From NCBI GenBank assembly GCA_041686075.1, contig JAWLEO010000002.1, positions 79,815-143,814 on the forward strand: a stretch of DNA of 64,000 nt, read 5' to 3'. A program made the translations under genes and the position numbers. Source of the stretch: UBA9300 sp041686075 (GTDB taxonomy: Bacteria; Bacteroidota; Bacteroidia; Bacteroidales; VadinHA17). The notes beneath the pieces are model-generated. The model had not been told where the DNA came from and ran no database searches. It worked only from the letters and a program-made list of their open reading frames with translations. The first letter of the stretch is position 1. Each line of letters begins with the position of its first letter. Positions 1 to 8,355 of the stretch are shown here, piece by piece.

Positions 1-1095
1 GTTCAGAAACTCCACATCTTCTTCCTGGGCATGTTTTACCTCTTCGACACGTGCCGGCATCTCTTCGATTGAACGGCGGTAATAAATCATTGACCTGTCT
101 GCTCCCAGTCTTTTTGAGGTGCGCACCGAGTCCATTGCGGTATTACCCCCACCGATAACAGCAACCTTCTTGCCACTGAATACCGGTGTGTCAAAATCAG
201 GGTTTGCTGCGTTCATCAGGTTAACGCGGGTAAGGTACTCATTTGCTGAAAATATTCTCCTGTAGTTTTCACCGGGTATATTCATAAATTTTGGCAGGCC
301 TGCACCTGATCCTATAAAGAATGCCTCGTAACCTTCCTTTTTGAGGTCGTCAACGGTAGCTGTGGTGCCGACAATAAAATTGGTTTCGAAATTAACCCCC
401 ATTTTCTTAAGATTCTCAATCTCCACATCCACAATTTCATTAGGCAGCCTGAACTCAGGTATTCCATATTTGAGTACACCACCAATCTCATGCAAGGCTT
501 CAAACACAGTAACATCATATCCCCATTTAATCATATCACCTGCCACTGCCAGTCCTGCAGGCCCCGAACCAATCACCGCCACCTTTATACCGTTTTTTTC
601 TCTTACTTCAGGAACGGATATATTTCCGCTGTTACGTTCATAGTCTGCAGCGAATCTTTCGAGATGTCCAATAGCCACAGGCTCTTTCTTTAGCTTTTGC
701 ACATAGAAGCAACTGATTTCACATTGGACTTCCTGTGGACATACTCTTCCGCATACTGCAGGCAATGCATTTGTTTCTTTCAGGACCTTTGCTGATTCAA
801 GAAATTCTCCCTGTTCAATTCGTTTTATGAACTTGGGGATATTTATTCCAACGGGACAACCTGATATACATGTGGGGTCGACACAATCCAGGCATCGTTG
901 TGCTTCCTTAATGGCCATTTCCTCGCTTAATCCAAGGTTTACTTCTTCATGGTTCCTGTTCCGCACATGGGGTTCCTGCTCCGGCATTTTTACCCTGGGA
1001 CTTGAAGTGCGTTCCTTAGCTTTCATGCTCTTTCGCAGTTCATCCCTCCATGGCTGCTGACGTTCTGATTTTAATATATCCTCTATATTTTCCAT
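1..1095 (-). CDS. NfnB/GltA-type NADPH-dependent oxidoreductase (partial)
   Basis: I translated this open frame directly; it begins at the ATG at 1095 and runs off the left window edge after 365 codons. The N-terminal part has two cysteine clusters (CLDCVDPTC and CGRVCPQEVQCEISC) that ligate Fe-S clusters in glutamate synthase small-subunit-like proteins. A Rossmann FAD site (VIGSGPAGLAVAG) follows, then a second nucleotide site (VIGGGNTAMD). The family transfers electrons between NAD(P)H and Fe-S partners. The upstream neighbour, 40 bp away on the same strand, encodes the PyrK-like partner. This pairing is the one seen in NfnAB (NADH-dependent ferredoxin:NADP oxidoreductase) and SudAB, so I prefer that role over true glutamate synthase. 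No large glutamate synthase subunit is visible, though the far side is outside the window. Confidence 0.88.
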   Translation of the reverse strand, partial: MENIEDILKSERQQPWRDELRKSMKAKERTSSPRVKMPEQEPHVRNRNHEEVNLGLSEEMAIKEAQRCLDCVDPTCISGCPVGINIPKFIKRIEQGEFLESAKVLKETNALPAVCGRVCPQEVQCEISCFYVQKLKKEPVAIGHLERFAADYERNSGNISVPEVREKNGIKVAVIGSGPAGLAVAGDMIKWGYDVTVFEALHEIGGVLKYGIPEFRLPNEIVDVEIENLKKMGVNFETNFIVGTTATVDDLKKEGYEAFFIGSGAGLPKFMNIPGENYRRIFSANEYLTRVNLMNAANPDFDTPVFSGKKVAVIGGGNTAMDSVRTSKRLGADRSMIYYRRSIEEMPARVEEVKHAQEEDVEFLN

Positions 1096-1135
1096 GTTTT
1101 TGTTTTGTTTTCAGTTGGTGATAATTTCAATAGAA

Positions 1136-1966
1136 TTACTTTTCAAGGGTTTTTAAAAACTTCTCATAATCCTCTCTTTCCTTGTCTTCATATGCACCCA
1201 GTCTCATTATCATCTCATCATAATCAATCTTATGAGCGTCAAACTCAGGACCATTAACGCACACAAACTGTGTCTTTCCATCAACTGTAACACGGCAGGC
1301 ACCGCACATTCCCGTACCGTCGACCATAATAGTATTAAGGCTGGCTATTGTAGGAACATTGTATTTTTTGGTAGTAAGAGAAGCAAATTTCATCATTATC
1401 GCCGGCCCGATGGTGACTGCAAGGTGCGCCTTTTCCCTGTCGAGTATTTCCTCCATGCCATGTGTTACCAGGCCCTGCTTACCATAAGACCCGTCATCGG
1501 TCATAATAATGGTCTCATCAGAACAAGCTCTCATCTCATCTTCAAGAATAATAAGATCCTTGTTTCTTGCTGCAAGCACAGAGACCACCCTGTTCCCGGC
1601 TTCTTTGAAAGCCCTGGCAATGGGTAGCAGGGGTGCTATTCCCACACCTCCACCGGCACACAGGACGGTACCAACATTGTTTATTTCAGTAGCATTACCA
1701 AGGGGGCCCACAACATCTTCAATGATATCACCCTCCTGCATCAAACACAGTTTATGTGATGTAACTCCAACTTTTTGAATTACCAGGGTTATAGTGCCTT
1801 TATCAGGGTCGGCATCAGCAATGGTAAGAGGTATTCTCTCACCATTTTTGTTTATTTTAACTATAACAAAATGCCCGGCTTTACGCTTTTGAGCAATGCG
1901 GGGAGCATCAATCACCAGTTTAACAACATTATTGTTCAGCTGTTCTTTCTCAACAATTTTATTCAT
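1136..1966 (-). CDS. NfnA/SudB-type FAD/NAD-binding [2Fe-2S] subunit
   Basis: This 276-residue protein belongs to the ferredoxin-NADP reductase/PyrK family. It has an N-terminal FAD-binding barrel, an NAD-binding segment with LCAGGGVGIAPLLP, and a C-terminal cysteine cluster (GTGMCGACRVTVDG, then FVCVNGPEFDAHK) that binds a [2Fe-2S] cluster. I start at the ATG at 1966 because it is directly preceded by AAGGA and begins where family members begin (MNKIVEKEQ); the open frame extends 29 codons upstream without homology-like sequence. It is the promoter-proximal gene of the pair with the GltA-like gene. Together they likely form a cytosolic electron-bifurcating transhydrogenase linking NADH, NADPH and ferredoxin. 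Sulfide dehydrogenase activity is the alternative name for the same architecture. Confidence 0.9.
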   Translation of the reverse strand: MNKIVEKEQLNNNVVKLVIDAPRIAQKRKAGHFVIVKINKNGERIPLTIADADPDKGTITLVIQKVGVTSHKLCLMQEGDIIEDVVGPLGNATEINNVGTVLCAGGGVGIAPLLPIARAFKEAGNRVVSVLAARNKDLIILEDEMRACSDETIIMTDDGSYGKQGLVTHGMEEILDREKAHLAVTIGPAIMMKFASLTTKKYNVPTIASLNTIMVDGTGMCGACRVTVDGKTQFVCVNGPEFDAHKIDYDEMIMRLGAYEDKEREDYEKFLKTLEK

Positions 1967-2141
1967 TCCTTGAAATTTATTGAAATATAAGGTTACAAAA
2001 AAATGATACCCAAGGTTGAAATTTTTTTCAATGATAACAACCAAAAATGTCACTTTCTGTGATATGTTTTAGAGCAGGAAAAATGGAATGTGAGTTATCG
2101 GTACGTAAAGAGTGGGGATATTGTGGCGCTCCACAAGCCAA

Positions 2142-3095
2142 TCACCTGTATTCTTCCAGGAACTCATTAACATTTTTCTCAATACGTGCCTCAACATCTG
2201 AAATATCTGCCTTTATAAATTTATCTCCGGTAATTTTTTCAAACAATTCAATATACCTTTCAGATACCTCTTTTACAAAGTCATCGGTCATTTCAGGCAC
2301 TTCCTGTCCGGCCTGGCCCCGGAAGCCGTGAGACATGAGCCATTCCCTTACAAACTCCTTGGATAATTGCTTTTGAGATTGTCCTTTATCAAATCTTTCC
2401 TTATAAACATCTGCATAAAAATACCGGGATGAGTCGGGGGTGTGTATTTCATCAATCAGGTAAATCTCCCCATCCTTCTTCCCAAATTCATATTTGGTGT
2501 CAACCAGTATAAGCCCATGTTCTGAAGCTATTTCGGAACCCCTGTTAAACAGTTCCATGCTGTATTTTTCAAGCAAATCATATTCTTCCTCGGCCACCAG
2601 TCCCGTTTTTATTATTTCCTCCCTTGATATATCCTCATCGTGTAAGCCCTGTTCTGCTTTAGTGGTAGGGGTAACTATAGGAGAGGTGAAACGCTCGTGT
2701 TCTCTCATTCCATCAGGTATAGGTACGCCGCATATGCTTCTTGCACCTGATTTATAAGTACGCCAGGAACTGCCTGTGAGGTATGCCCTGACAATCATCT
2801 CAACGGGATATGGCTCACATTTATGTCCGAAAGTGACGTTTGGGTCGGGTGATGCAATTTTCCAGTTGGGTACTATATCAGAGGTGGTATCAAGGAATTT
2901 TGAAGCTATCTGGTTTAATACCTGTCCCTTGTACGGAATTCCACGGGGGAGCACTACATCAAATGCCGAAATACGGTCTGTTACCACCATCAGCAGGTAC
3001 TCATCATCAATATTATACACCTCCCTGACCTTTCCGTGATAAACATCTTTCTGTCCCGGGAAGCTGAAGTTAGTTTTTGTTATTACCTGTGACAT
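2142..3095 (-). CDS. purC: Phosphoribosylaminoimidazole-succinocarboxamide synthase
   Basis: SAICAR synthase of 317 residues, the purine biosynthesis step that joins CAIR and aspartate using ATP. The length fits the longer SAICAR synthase type rather than the short Escherichia coli form. Recognisable stretches include the N-terminal GKVREVYNIDDEYLLMVVTD, the PVEMIVRAYLTGSSWRTYKSG segment (split here as PVEMIVRAYLTGSSW and RTYKSG), LVDTKYEFGKKDGEIYLIDE, and TPDSSRYF. No other purine genes are adjacent; it sits on the same strand as phoH with a repeat-containing spacer of 195 bp between the coding regions. Confidence 0.96.
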   Translation of the reverse strand: MSQVITKTNFSFPGQKDVYHGKVREVYNIDDEYLLMVVTDRISAFDVVLPRGIPYKGQVLNQIASKFLDTTSDIVPNWKIASPDPNVTFGHKCEPYPVEMIVRAYLTGSSWRTYKSGARSICGVPIPDGMREHERFTSPIVTPTTKAEQGLHDEDISREEIIKTGLVAEEEYDLLEKYSMELFNRGSEIASEHGLILVDTKYEFGKKDGEIYLIDEIHTPDSSRYFYADVYKERFDKGQSQKQLSKEFVREWLMSHGFRGQAGQEVPEMTDDFVKEVSERYIELFEKITGDKFIKADISDVEARIEKNVNEFLEEYR

Positions 3096-3130
3096 TAAGC
3101 GTTACAATTTTATTAGTTAGTACTTAATTT

Positions 3131-3163
3131 AGTTTCAAGTTTCAAGTTTCAAGTTTCAAGTTT
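3131..3163. repeat. AGTTTCA 7-bp tandem array
   Basis: Four copies of the heptamer AGTTTCA plus a partial copy lie in the spacer between purC and phoH. It is one of several short tandem arrays confined to spacers in this window. Confidence 0.9.
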
Positions 3164-3195
3164 GCCTTCTGTCTCTTTGTCCTTCAATCTCCAGG

Positions 3196-4200
3196 TCACT
3201 CAGCCTCCTCATCCCTTCTTTTATCATATTCAATATCAGGCGTGCCGTTCTCCTCATGCTCCTCATGGTCATAGGCCCTGACAATATCCTTCACAAGCTT
3301 ATGCCTTACAATATCCCTTTCATCGAACATTATTATAGATATTCCTTCGATACCTCTTAATATTCGCATTGCCTGCAGCAAGCCGGATTTTCTTTTATCC
3401 GGCAGGTCTATCTGTGTAATATCACCTGTCATAATAAACTTTGAATTAACACCCATCCTGGTAAGAAACATTTTAAGCTGGTTAATTGTTGTGTTTTGTG
3501 CTTCGTCAAGGATTACAAATGATTGTTCCAGGGTCCTTCCCCTCATATAAGCCAGGGGGGCTATTTGTATTGTGCCATCTTCCAGCCATGCTTCGAGCTT
3601 TCGAAAATGTATCATATCTTTAAGGGCATCATAGAGGGGTTGCAGATAGGGATCCAGTTTTTCCCTCATATCACCTGGCAGGAATCCCAGCCTCTCCCCT
3701 GCTTCAACTGCAGGCCTGGTCAAGACTATCTTTCTGACCTGCTTGTTTTTCAGCGCCCTTACAGCCAGGGCAATAGCTGTATAAGTCTTACCTGTTCCAG
3801 CAGGGCCGACAGCAATTAAAAGGTCGTTTACCTTATAGTCCTCTACGAGGTGAAACTGGTGAACAGTTCGGGCCCGTATTGGTTTTCCACTTATATTGAA
3901 TACAAGATTTTCTTCCATACCACCATCGGTGGCAGCTTTTAACATATCAGGATCAGTAAAAAGCCTTTCCACGTCCTCCTTCTGCAGGCGGTTATGTTTT
4001 TCAAAAAAGTCGATCAGTTCATTAATTTTTATTTCAAATTTTTCGACTTCTTCTTCTCCTCCTATTGCCTTTATTTCATTGCCCCTTGCAATTATTTTGA
4101 GTTTTGGGAAATAATTACGAATGCTATCAATAAGTAAATTATTGGTTCCAAAAAAAATCTTGGGATCTATATCTTCCAGTTCAATTATCTTTTCTACCAT
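3196..4200 (-). CDS. PhoH-like ATPase (YbeZ family)
   Basis: A 334-residue protein starting with the ATG at 4200 (MVEKIIELEDIDP). The frame is open 24 codons further upstream but that part is not family-like. The P-loop reads GPAGTGKTYTA and the Walker B region FVILDEAQNTT; the motif GDITQIDLP is characteristic of PhoH proteins. PhoH/YbeZ proteins are NTPases associated with RNA metabolism and YbeY-dependent rRNA processing. The gene is divergent from the SAM-hydrolase-family gene at 4324. The C-terminal tail is acidic (HEEHEENGTPDIEYDKRRDE). Confidence 0.93.
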   Translation of the reverse strand: MVEKIIELEDIDPKIFFGTNNLLIDSIRNYFPKLKIIARGNEIKAIGGEEEVEKFEIKINELIDFFEKHNRLQKEDVERLFTDPDMLKAATDGGMEENLVFNISGKPIRARTVHQFHLVEDYKVNDLLIAVGPAGTGKTYTAIALAVRALKNKQVRKIVLTRPAVEAGERLGFLPGDMREKLDPYLQPLYDALKDMIHFRKLEAWLEDGTIQIAPLAYMRGRTLEQSFVILDEAQNTTINQLKMFLTRMGVNSKFIMTGDITQIDLPDKRKSGLLQAMRILRGIEGISIIMFDERDIVRHKLVKDIVRAYDHEEHEENGTPDIEYDKRRDEEAE

Positions 4201-4323
4201 ATATTCAAATAACCTTTTTAGATAAAATACCTGTGTATTCTCAAAAAAAAACCTTAGGTTTGAATAGTACAAAGTAACCTATTTTTTTTACAAGAATATC
4301 ATCTAGAGCATAAGTTTTTAAGG

Positions 4324-5127
4324 ATGCCAGTAATTACTCTTACTACTGAATGGCAAGCATTTGATTATTATAATGGCATACTGAAAGGTAAGCTTACAAG
4401 TATGTGCCCGAACACCATAATCATAGACAATGCCAGTGGATTAAGCCCATTTAACATACAGAAGAGTGCATTTGTGATCAGGAATACTTTTGAGCATTAC
4501 CCTCCGGGATCGGTTCACATCATCTGTGTGCAATCCGAGTACAGTGAGAAAAGCCCGCATATTGTTGTTGAAGCGAAAAATCATTTTTTTATCGGTGCAG
4601 ATAATGGTATCTTCCACCTGCTGCTTAATTCTGAACCTGACAGGATTATACAGCTAGGTACGGGTAAGAATACGGAAAAAAGCGATGAAGCCCGCATATT
4701 TGCCGAAGCTGCAGCCGCTATAATAAATCAAAATGATCTCAACAGTATAGGCACAGAAAAGAAAACCATCCGGGAAATGATTCCTTTCAGAGCCACATTC
4801 GAGGAGGATGAAATTTCAGGGAGTATCATATATATAGACACCTACGGGAATGCTATTTCAAATATAACATACGGTTTATTTAAGAGGGTTTTTAATAATA
4901 AAAAGTTCAATATTGCTATCAGGTCAAACAAGAACATTATTGACCATATCAGCAAATCTTATAATAGTGAATCAATTGGTGAGTTACTGGTTGTATTCAA
5001 CTCCCTGAATTTGCTCGAGATAGGCATAAACGGAACCAATGCCTCGGAATTGCTGAGCCTCCAGGTTGGTGATATAGTAAGAATTGCCGCACCCGGAAGC
5101 ACAAAAAACCCCGGAATGCTTTTTTAG
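4324..5127 (+). CDS. SAM hydroxide adenosyltransferase-family protein (DUF62), active site diverged
   Basis: This 267-residue protein has the shape of the DUF62/SAM-dependent chlorinase-fluorinase family: an N-terminal ITLTTEWQAFDYYNGILKG segment, PFNIQKSAFVI, a strand ending VHIICV, FFIGADNGIFHLL, and a C-terminal SAM-binding-like IIYIDTYGNAISNIT. The family hydrolyses S-adenosylmethionine to adenosine and methionine. The Asp-Arg pair of the DPGVGTxR motif aligns here with Q70 and S77 (VQSEYSEKS), and the HGRD-like third residue aligns with DEARIF. The catalytic Asp-Arg-His triad is therefore not recognisable. It overlaps nothing and is followed 10 bp later by mazG, so the two are probably co-transcribed. 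Confidence 0.82.
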   Translation: MPVITLTTEWQAFDYYNGILKGKLTSMCPNTIIIDNASGLSPFNIQKSAFVIRNTFEHYPPGSVHIICVQSEYSEKSPHIVVEAKNHFFIGADNGIFHLLLNSEPDRIIQLGTGKNTEKSDEARIFAEAAAAIINQNDLNSIGTEKKTIREMIPFRATFEEDEISGSIIYIDTYGNAISNITYGLFKRVFNNKKFNIAIRSNKNIIDHISKSYNSESIGELLVVFNSLNLLEIGINGTNASELLSLQVGDIVRIAAPGSTKNPGMLF

Positions 5128-5137
5128 ATTAACAGAG

Positions 5138-5917
5138 ATGGAATCAGACAGAAGATTAACGGCATTTAAAGAATTATTGGATATAATGGACAAGCTACGC
5201 ACAAGCTGTCCATGGGACATGAAACAGACAAACGAATCACTGAGGAAATTAACGATAGAAGAAACCTACGAACTGGCTGACGCCATACTCAATAACGATG
5301 ATAATGCAATTTGCAAAGAGCTGGGCGACCTGATGCTGCATATAGTTTTTTATGCACGCATAGCTTCAGAAAAGAAAAGCTTTGACATCACCGATGTCAT
5401 TGATGGTATAAATAAAAAGCTTGTTCACAGGCATCCACATGTTTTTGGCGACACTAAAGTAAAAAGTGCCACCGAAGTGGAAGACAACTGGGAAAAAATA
5501 AAATTAAACGAGTCTGAGGACTATAAACCGGTATTATCCGGAGTACCTAAGTCCCTGCCTGCTATGGTCAAGGCAAACAGGGTTCAGGAAAAGGTAAGAG
5601 GCGTTGGTTTTGACTGGCAGGATAAGACACAGGTATGGGATAAAGTATCGGAGGAATTAGAAGAACTTAAGGAAGAAGTGGGAAGGAGCAACACAAAAAA
5701 AATAGAATCAGAATTCGGCGATGTATTTTTCTCCCTTATTAATGCGGCACGACTCTACGGGATAGATCCCGAGTCGGCTCTGGAAAGAACAAACAAGAAA
5801 TTTATAAGAAGATTCAACCACCTGGAAGAAAAAACCATACAACAGGGCAAGTCACTCCGCGATATGTCGCTTGAAGAAATGGATCAGATATGGGAAGAAG
5901 CCAAAAAACTCGAATAA
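5138..5917 (+). CDS. mazG: Nucleoside triphosphate pyrophosphohydrolase MazG
   Basis: The 259-residue protein has the duplicated MazG fold. The first half carries CPWDMKQTNESLRKL and the metal-binding EETYELADAI and KELGDLMLHIVFYA; the second half repeats the pattern in EELEELKEEVG and SEFGDVFFSLINAARLYG. MazG hydrolyses NTPs to NMPs and pyrophosphate and modulates ppGpp or removes aberrant nucleotides. I chose the ATG at 5138 because the longer frame would overlap the upstream gene and adds only a non-homologous 18-residue leader. Confidence 0.95.
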   Translation: MESDRRLTAFKELLDIMDKLRTSCPWDMKQTNESLRKLTIEETYELADAILNNDDNAICKELGDLMLHIVFYARIASEKKSFDITDVIDGINKKLVHRHPHVFGDTKVKSATEVEDNWEKIKLNESEDYKPVLSGVPKSLPAMVKANRVQEKVRGVGFDWQDKTQVWDKVSEELEELKEEVGRSNTKKIESEFGDVFFSLINAARLYGIDPESALERTNKKFIRRFNHLEEKTIQQGKSLRDMSLEEMDQIWEEAKKLE

Positions 5918-5922
5918 CTTTT

Positions 5923-8268
5923 CTACTTATTATTAATTGGCCTTACTAATCTGAAACCTATATTATCATAACCCTTATTCAGGTCAAAGCTTCTTATTCT
6001 TGAATATATAGTACAATATTCCTCACGGTCAAACCAGCTACCACCCCTTATCACCCTGAATGTACCTTTCTCTGCCCCCATCGGATTTTCCTCAGGTGAG
6101 ATAGAATAATAATCTGCATCATAAATATCATAGCACCACTCGCTTACATTACCAGACATATCATAAATACCGAGAGTGTTGGGTTTTAGCTGTCCAACCC
6201 TGTAAAGTCCTCGTCCATTGGGCATCAATTCGCAGGGGGCATCCTTACTGTTACGATAGTACCAGCCCACTTCATCAAGATCGTTGCTACCCGCAAAATC
6301 ATTTGTAGTGTTCCTTCCACCCCTGGCAGCAAATTCCCACTCTGCTTCGGTGGGAAGTCTTCCACCTGCCCAATCGCAGAAAAGACGTGCGCCATGCCAG
6401 CTTACAAGTATAGCAGGGAACTTTTCACAACCTTCTCTTACTTTGAAGCTGCCATTTTCGTAATATATTGGGACCTGGAAGCCTGTGGCCTCATAATCCT
6501 CTCCATATACCTTAAGAAAGTAAACAGGATGTTCCTTAAACATAACTACATCGCTGTCACCCACAAATGTAATTTGATCGATATTGTCATTCAAGAATTT
6601 AACATACTCGTCATTAGTAACTTCATATTTACCGATCATAAAGGAATCAACCTTAACCTGGTGAATAGGCTGATTTGTCCTGTCACCTTCTTTACTGCCC
6701 ATTGAGAAATAGTTACCCGTTAACATTACCATGTCCATCGCGATATATGGAGTGAAATCCACGGCCTCTGCATAAACATAACCTTTTTCATTCCTGGCAT
6801 ATGCCCTGGCATAATATTTCCTTCCTGTTTCCAGTCCGGTAATTCTGTAGTCATACTCACCCATACCACCTTCCACCACAGCATAATTATTATTTTTTGT
6901 CGGTCGGGTGACGGTATCCCACACTACTCCTCGCTCAATAACATCCAGACCACCATCATCAGGAACATTACCTGTTACGGTAACTGAGGAATAGTCTATA
7001 TCACTCACACCTTCAGTAAGCACTTCGGGGATTCCAAGCTTTGTAGACAGTATTATCTCATCTCCATATGAGACACCTTCACTGTTAATGGCATAAGCTC
7101 TTATGTGATACCTGGTACCTGGATCAAGGTTATCAACCACATCTTCAAATTTACCCACTCCTTTTCCGAAACTATTTACATTAGTGTCAATAGTCGGTTC
7201 TTTAAGCATTGAATAACAGATCCCGGCATCAGTTACTTCATGGCCTCCATTATCGACAACTTCAATATTCATTCTTATGGAAGTGACCATTATTCTCCCC
7301 GGTTCCCCTGTTTTAACGGTTGGCGGACCTGTTGTCTCAAACTCTTTAATATCACCATACCTGGTTGCAAACCTGTTTCTGGCAAAGGCCCTGAAGTAAT
7401 ATTTTGTAAATGGCTCAAGGCCATCCAGTTCTATTATGTAGTTGATGTTGCCATAAGCATAACTTATGCTGTCATTAATCCTGGGATCAGGATCTTCAGA
7501 ATAACAAATACCGTAACTGATGAGCTTCTCTCCCCCGTTTGTAACGAGGGTACCTGATGCATCAACAGTTTTTGAGTGAATATTTGTGACATCCCCGGTC
7601 CTGACAACAGGAATACCATCTTTGGTTTTTATATTTATATAATTGCTATAACCCGTTCCCGCTGTATTTTTTGCATAAGCTCTTAAGCGAATATCAGTAT
7701 CTCTCGGAAAGCCATCCACAACATCATCGGTTTTTAGTTCGGTATCATCTATTATAATTTTTTTCTCTTCGCTTCCCTCATCTGATACCGGCGAATATAA
7801 TACTCCTTTCTCTGCTATCTCCAAGCCTCCGACACTGGTTATATCAAACTGCCCCTTAATGTGGGTTGCTCCAACCTGTGAAACTGAAAGCTCACCAAGG
7901 CTTGGGTTGACACCTTCGATGTTTATTGTCACCACTTTCTCTGATATCATGCTGTCGGCATCCAGAGCATTAATACTCAATTCGTATTTGCCGGCTTTCA
8001 GATCGGATGTTTGCAGTGTATGTTCAAATAAACTGTCACTCCCGGAATACAGTTCATTATCATTAAATATTATGGTTGCTGATTGTAGCTCTTCCCTGTC
8101 GTCAGAAAACCTGATAGCAAAGTCCAATTCATCGCCATGGGATACACTAATTGTATCAGATTCCAGGTTATGCGTAATTACAGGCGGTTGGTTTTTACAA
8201 CCGGCAAGAATTACTGAAAACAAAACCAGGAAAGAAAAAATCTTTAGACAATTTGTGGAATGGTCCAT
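5923..8268 (-). CDS. Lipoprotein with fibronectin-like repeats and C-terminal SUMF1 domain
   Basis: A 781-residue exported protein. The N-terminus is a lipoprotein signal (FLVLFSVILAGC, Cys24). Residues about 130-495 contain four or more repeats of the type ending in YxxRAYAxNxxGxxYG, the fibronectin-III-like unit common in secreted Bacteroidota proteins. Residues about 510-778 form a formylglycine-generating-enzyme-like (SUMF1) domain: MVMLTGNYFSMGS, YEVTNDEYVKFL, GGRLPTEAEWEFAARGG, DMSGNVSEW, RVIRGGSWF and NIGFRLVRP. Of the two FGE catalytic cysteines only the second is present (Cys752); the first position is Asp747, so sulfatase maturation is unlikely. Binding or structural roles, as in gliding/T9SS-associated SUMF1 proteins, are more plausible. 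It converges on mazG with a 5 bp gap. Confidence 0.88.
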   Translation of the reverse strand: MDHSTNCLKIFSFLVLFSVILAGCKNQPPVITHNLESDTISVSHGDELDFAIRFSDDREELQSATIIFNDNELYSGSDSLFEHTLQTSDLKAGKYELSINALDADSMISEKVVTINIEGVNPSLGELSVSQVGATHIKGQFDITSVGGLEIAEKGVLYSPVSDEGSEEKKIIIDDTELKTDDVVDGFPRDTDIRLRAYAKNTAGTGYSNYINIKTKDGIPVVRTGDVTNIHSKTVDASGTLVTNGGEKLISYGICYSEDPDPRINDSISYAYGNINYIIELDGLEPFTKYYFRAFARNRFATRYGDIKEFETTGPPTVKTGEPGRIMVTSIRMNIEVVDNGGHEVTDAGICYSMLKEPTIDTNVNSFGKGVGKFEDVVDNLDPGTRYHIRAYAINSEGVSYGDEIILSTKLGIPEVLTEGVSDIDYSSVTVTGNVPDDGGLDVIERGVVWDTVTRPTKNNNYAVVEGGMGEYDYRITGLETGRKYYARAYARNEKGYVYAEAVDFTPYIAMDMVMLTGNYFSMGSKEGDRTNQPIHQVKVDSFMIGKYEVTNDEYVKFLNDNIDQITFVGDSDVVMFKEHPVYFLKVYGEDYEATGFQVPIYYENGSFKVREGCEKFPAILVSWHGARLFCDWAGGRLPTEAEWEFAARGGRNTTNDFAGSNDLDEVGWYYRNSKDAPCELMPNGRGLYRVGQLKPNTLGIYDMSGNVSEWCYDIYDADYYSISPEENPMGAEKGTFRVIRGGSWFDREEYCTIYSRIRSFDLNKGYDNIGFRLVRPINNK

Positions 8269-8355
8269 TTCATATGAGTTAGTTAGTTTATAAGAATGTT
8301 GTCAGTTGCAATATATAATTGCATTACTCTAACAAAAATATAAAAAAGAAACCAA

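Noticed and set aside
1232..1627. 131-codon plus-strand frame opposite the NfnA-like gene
   Set aside because: A shadow of a well-supported gene on the other strand, with no independent features.
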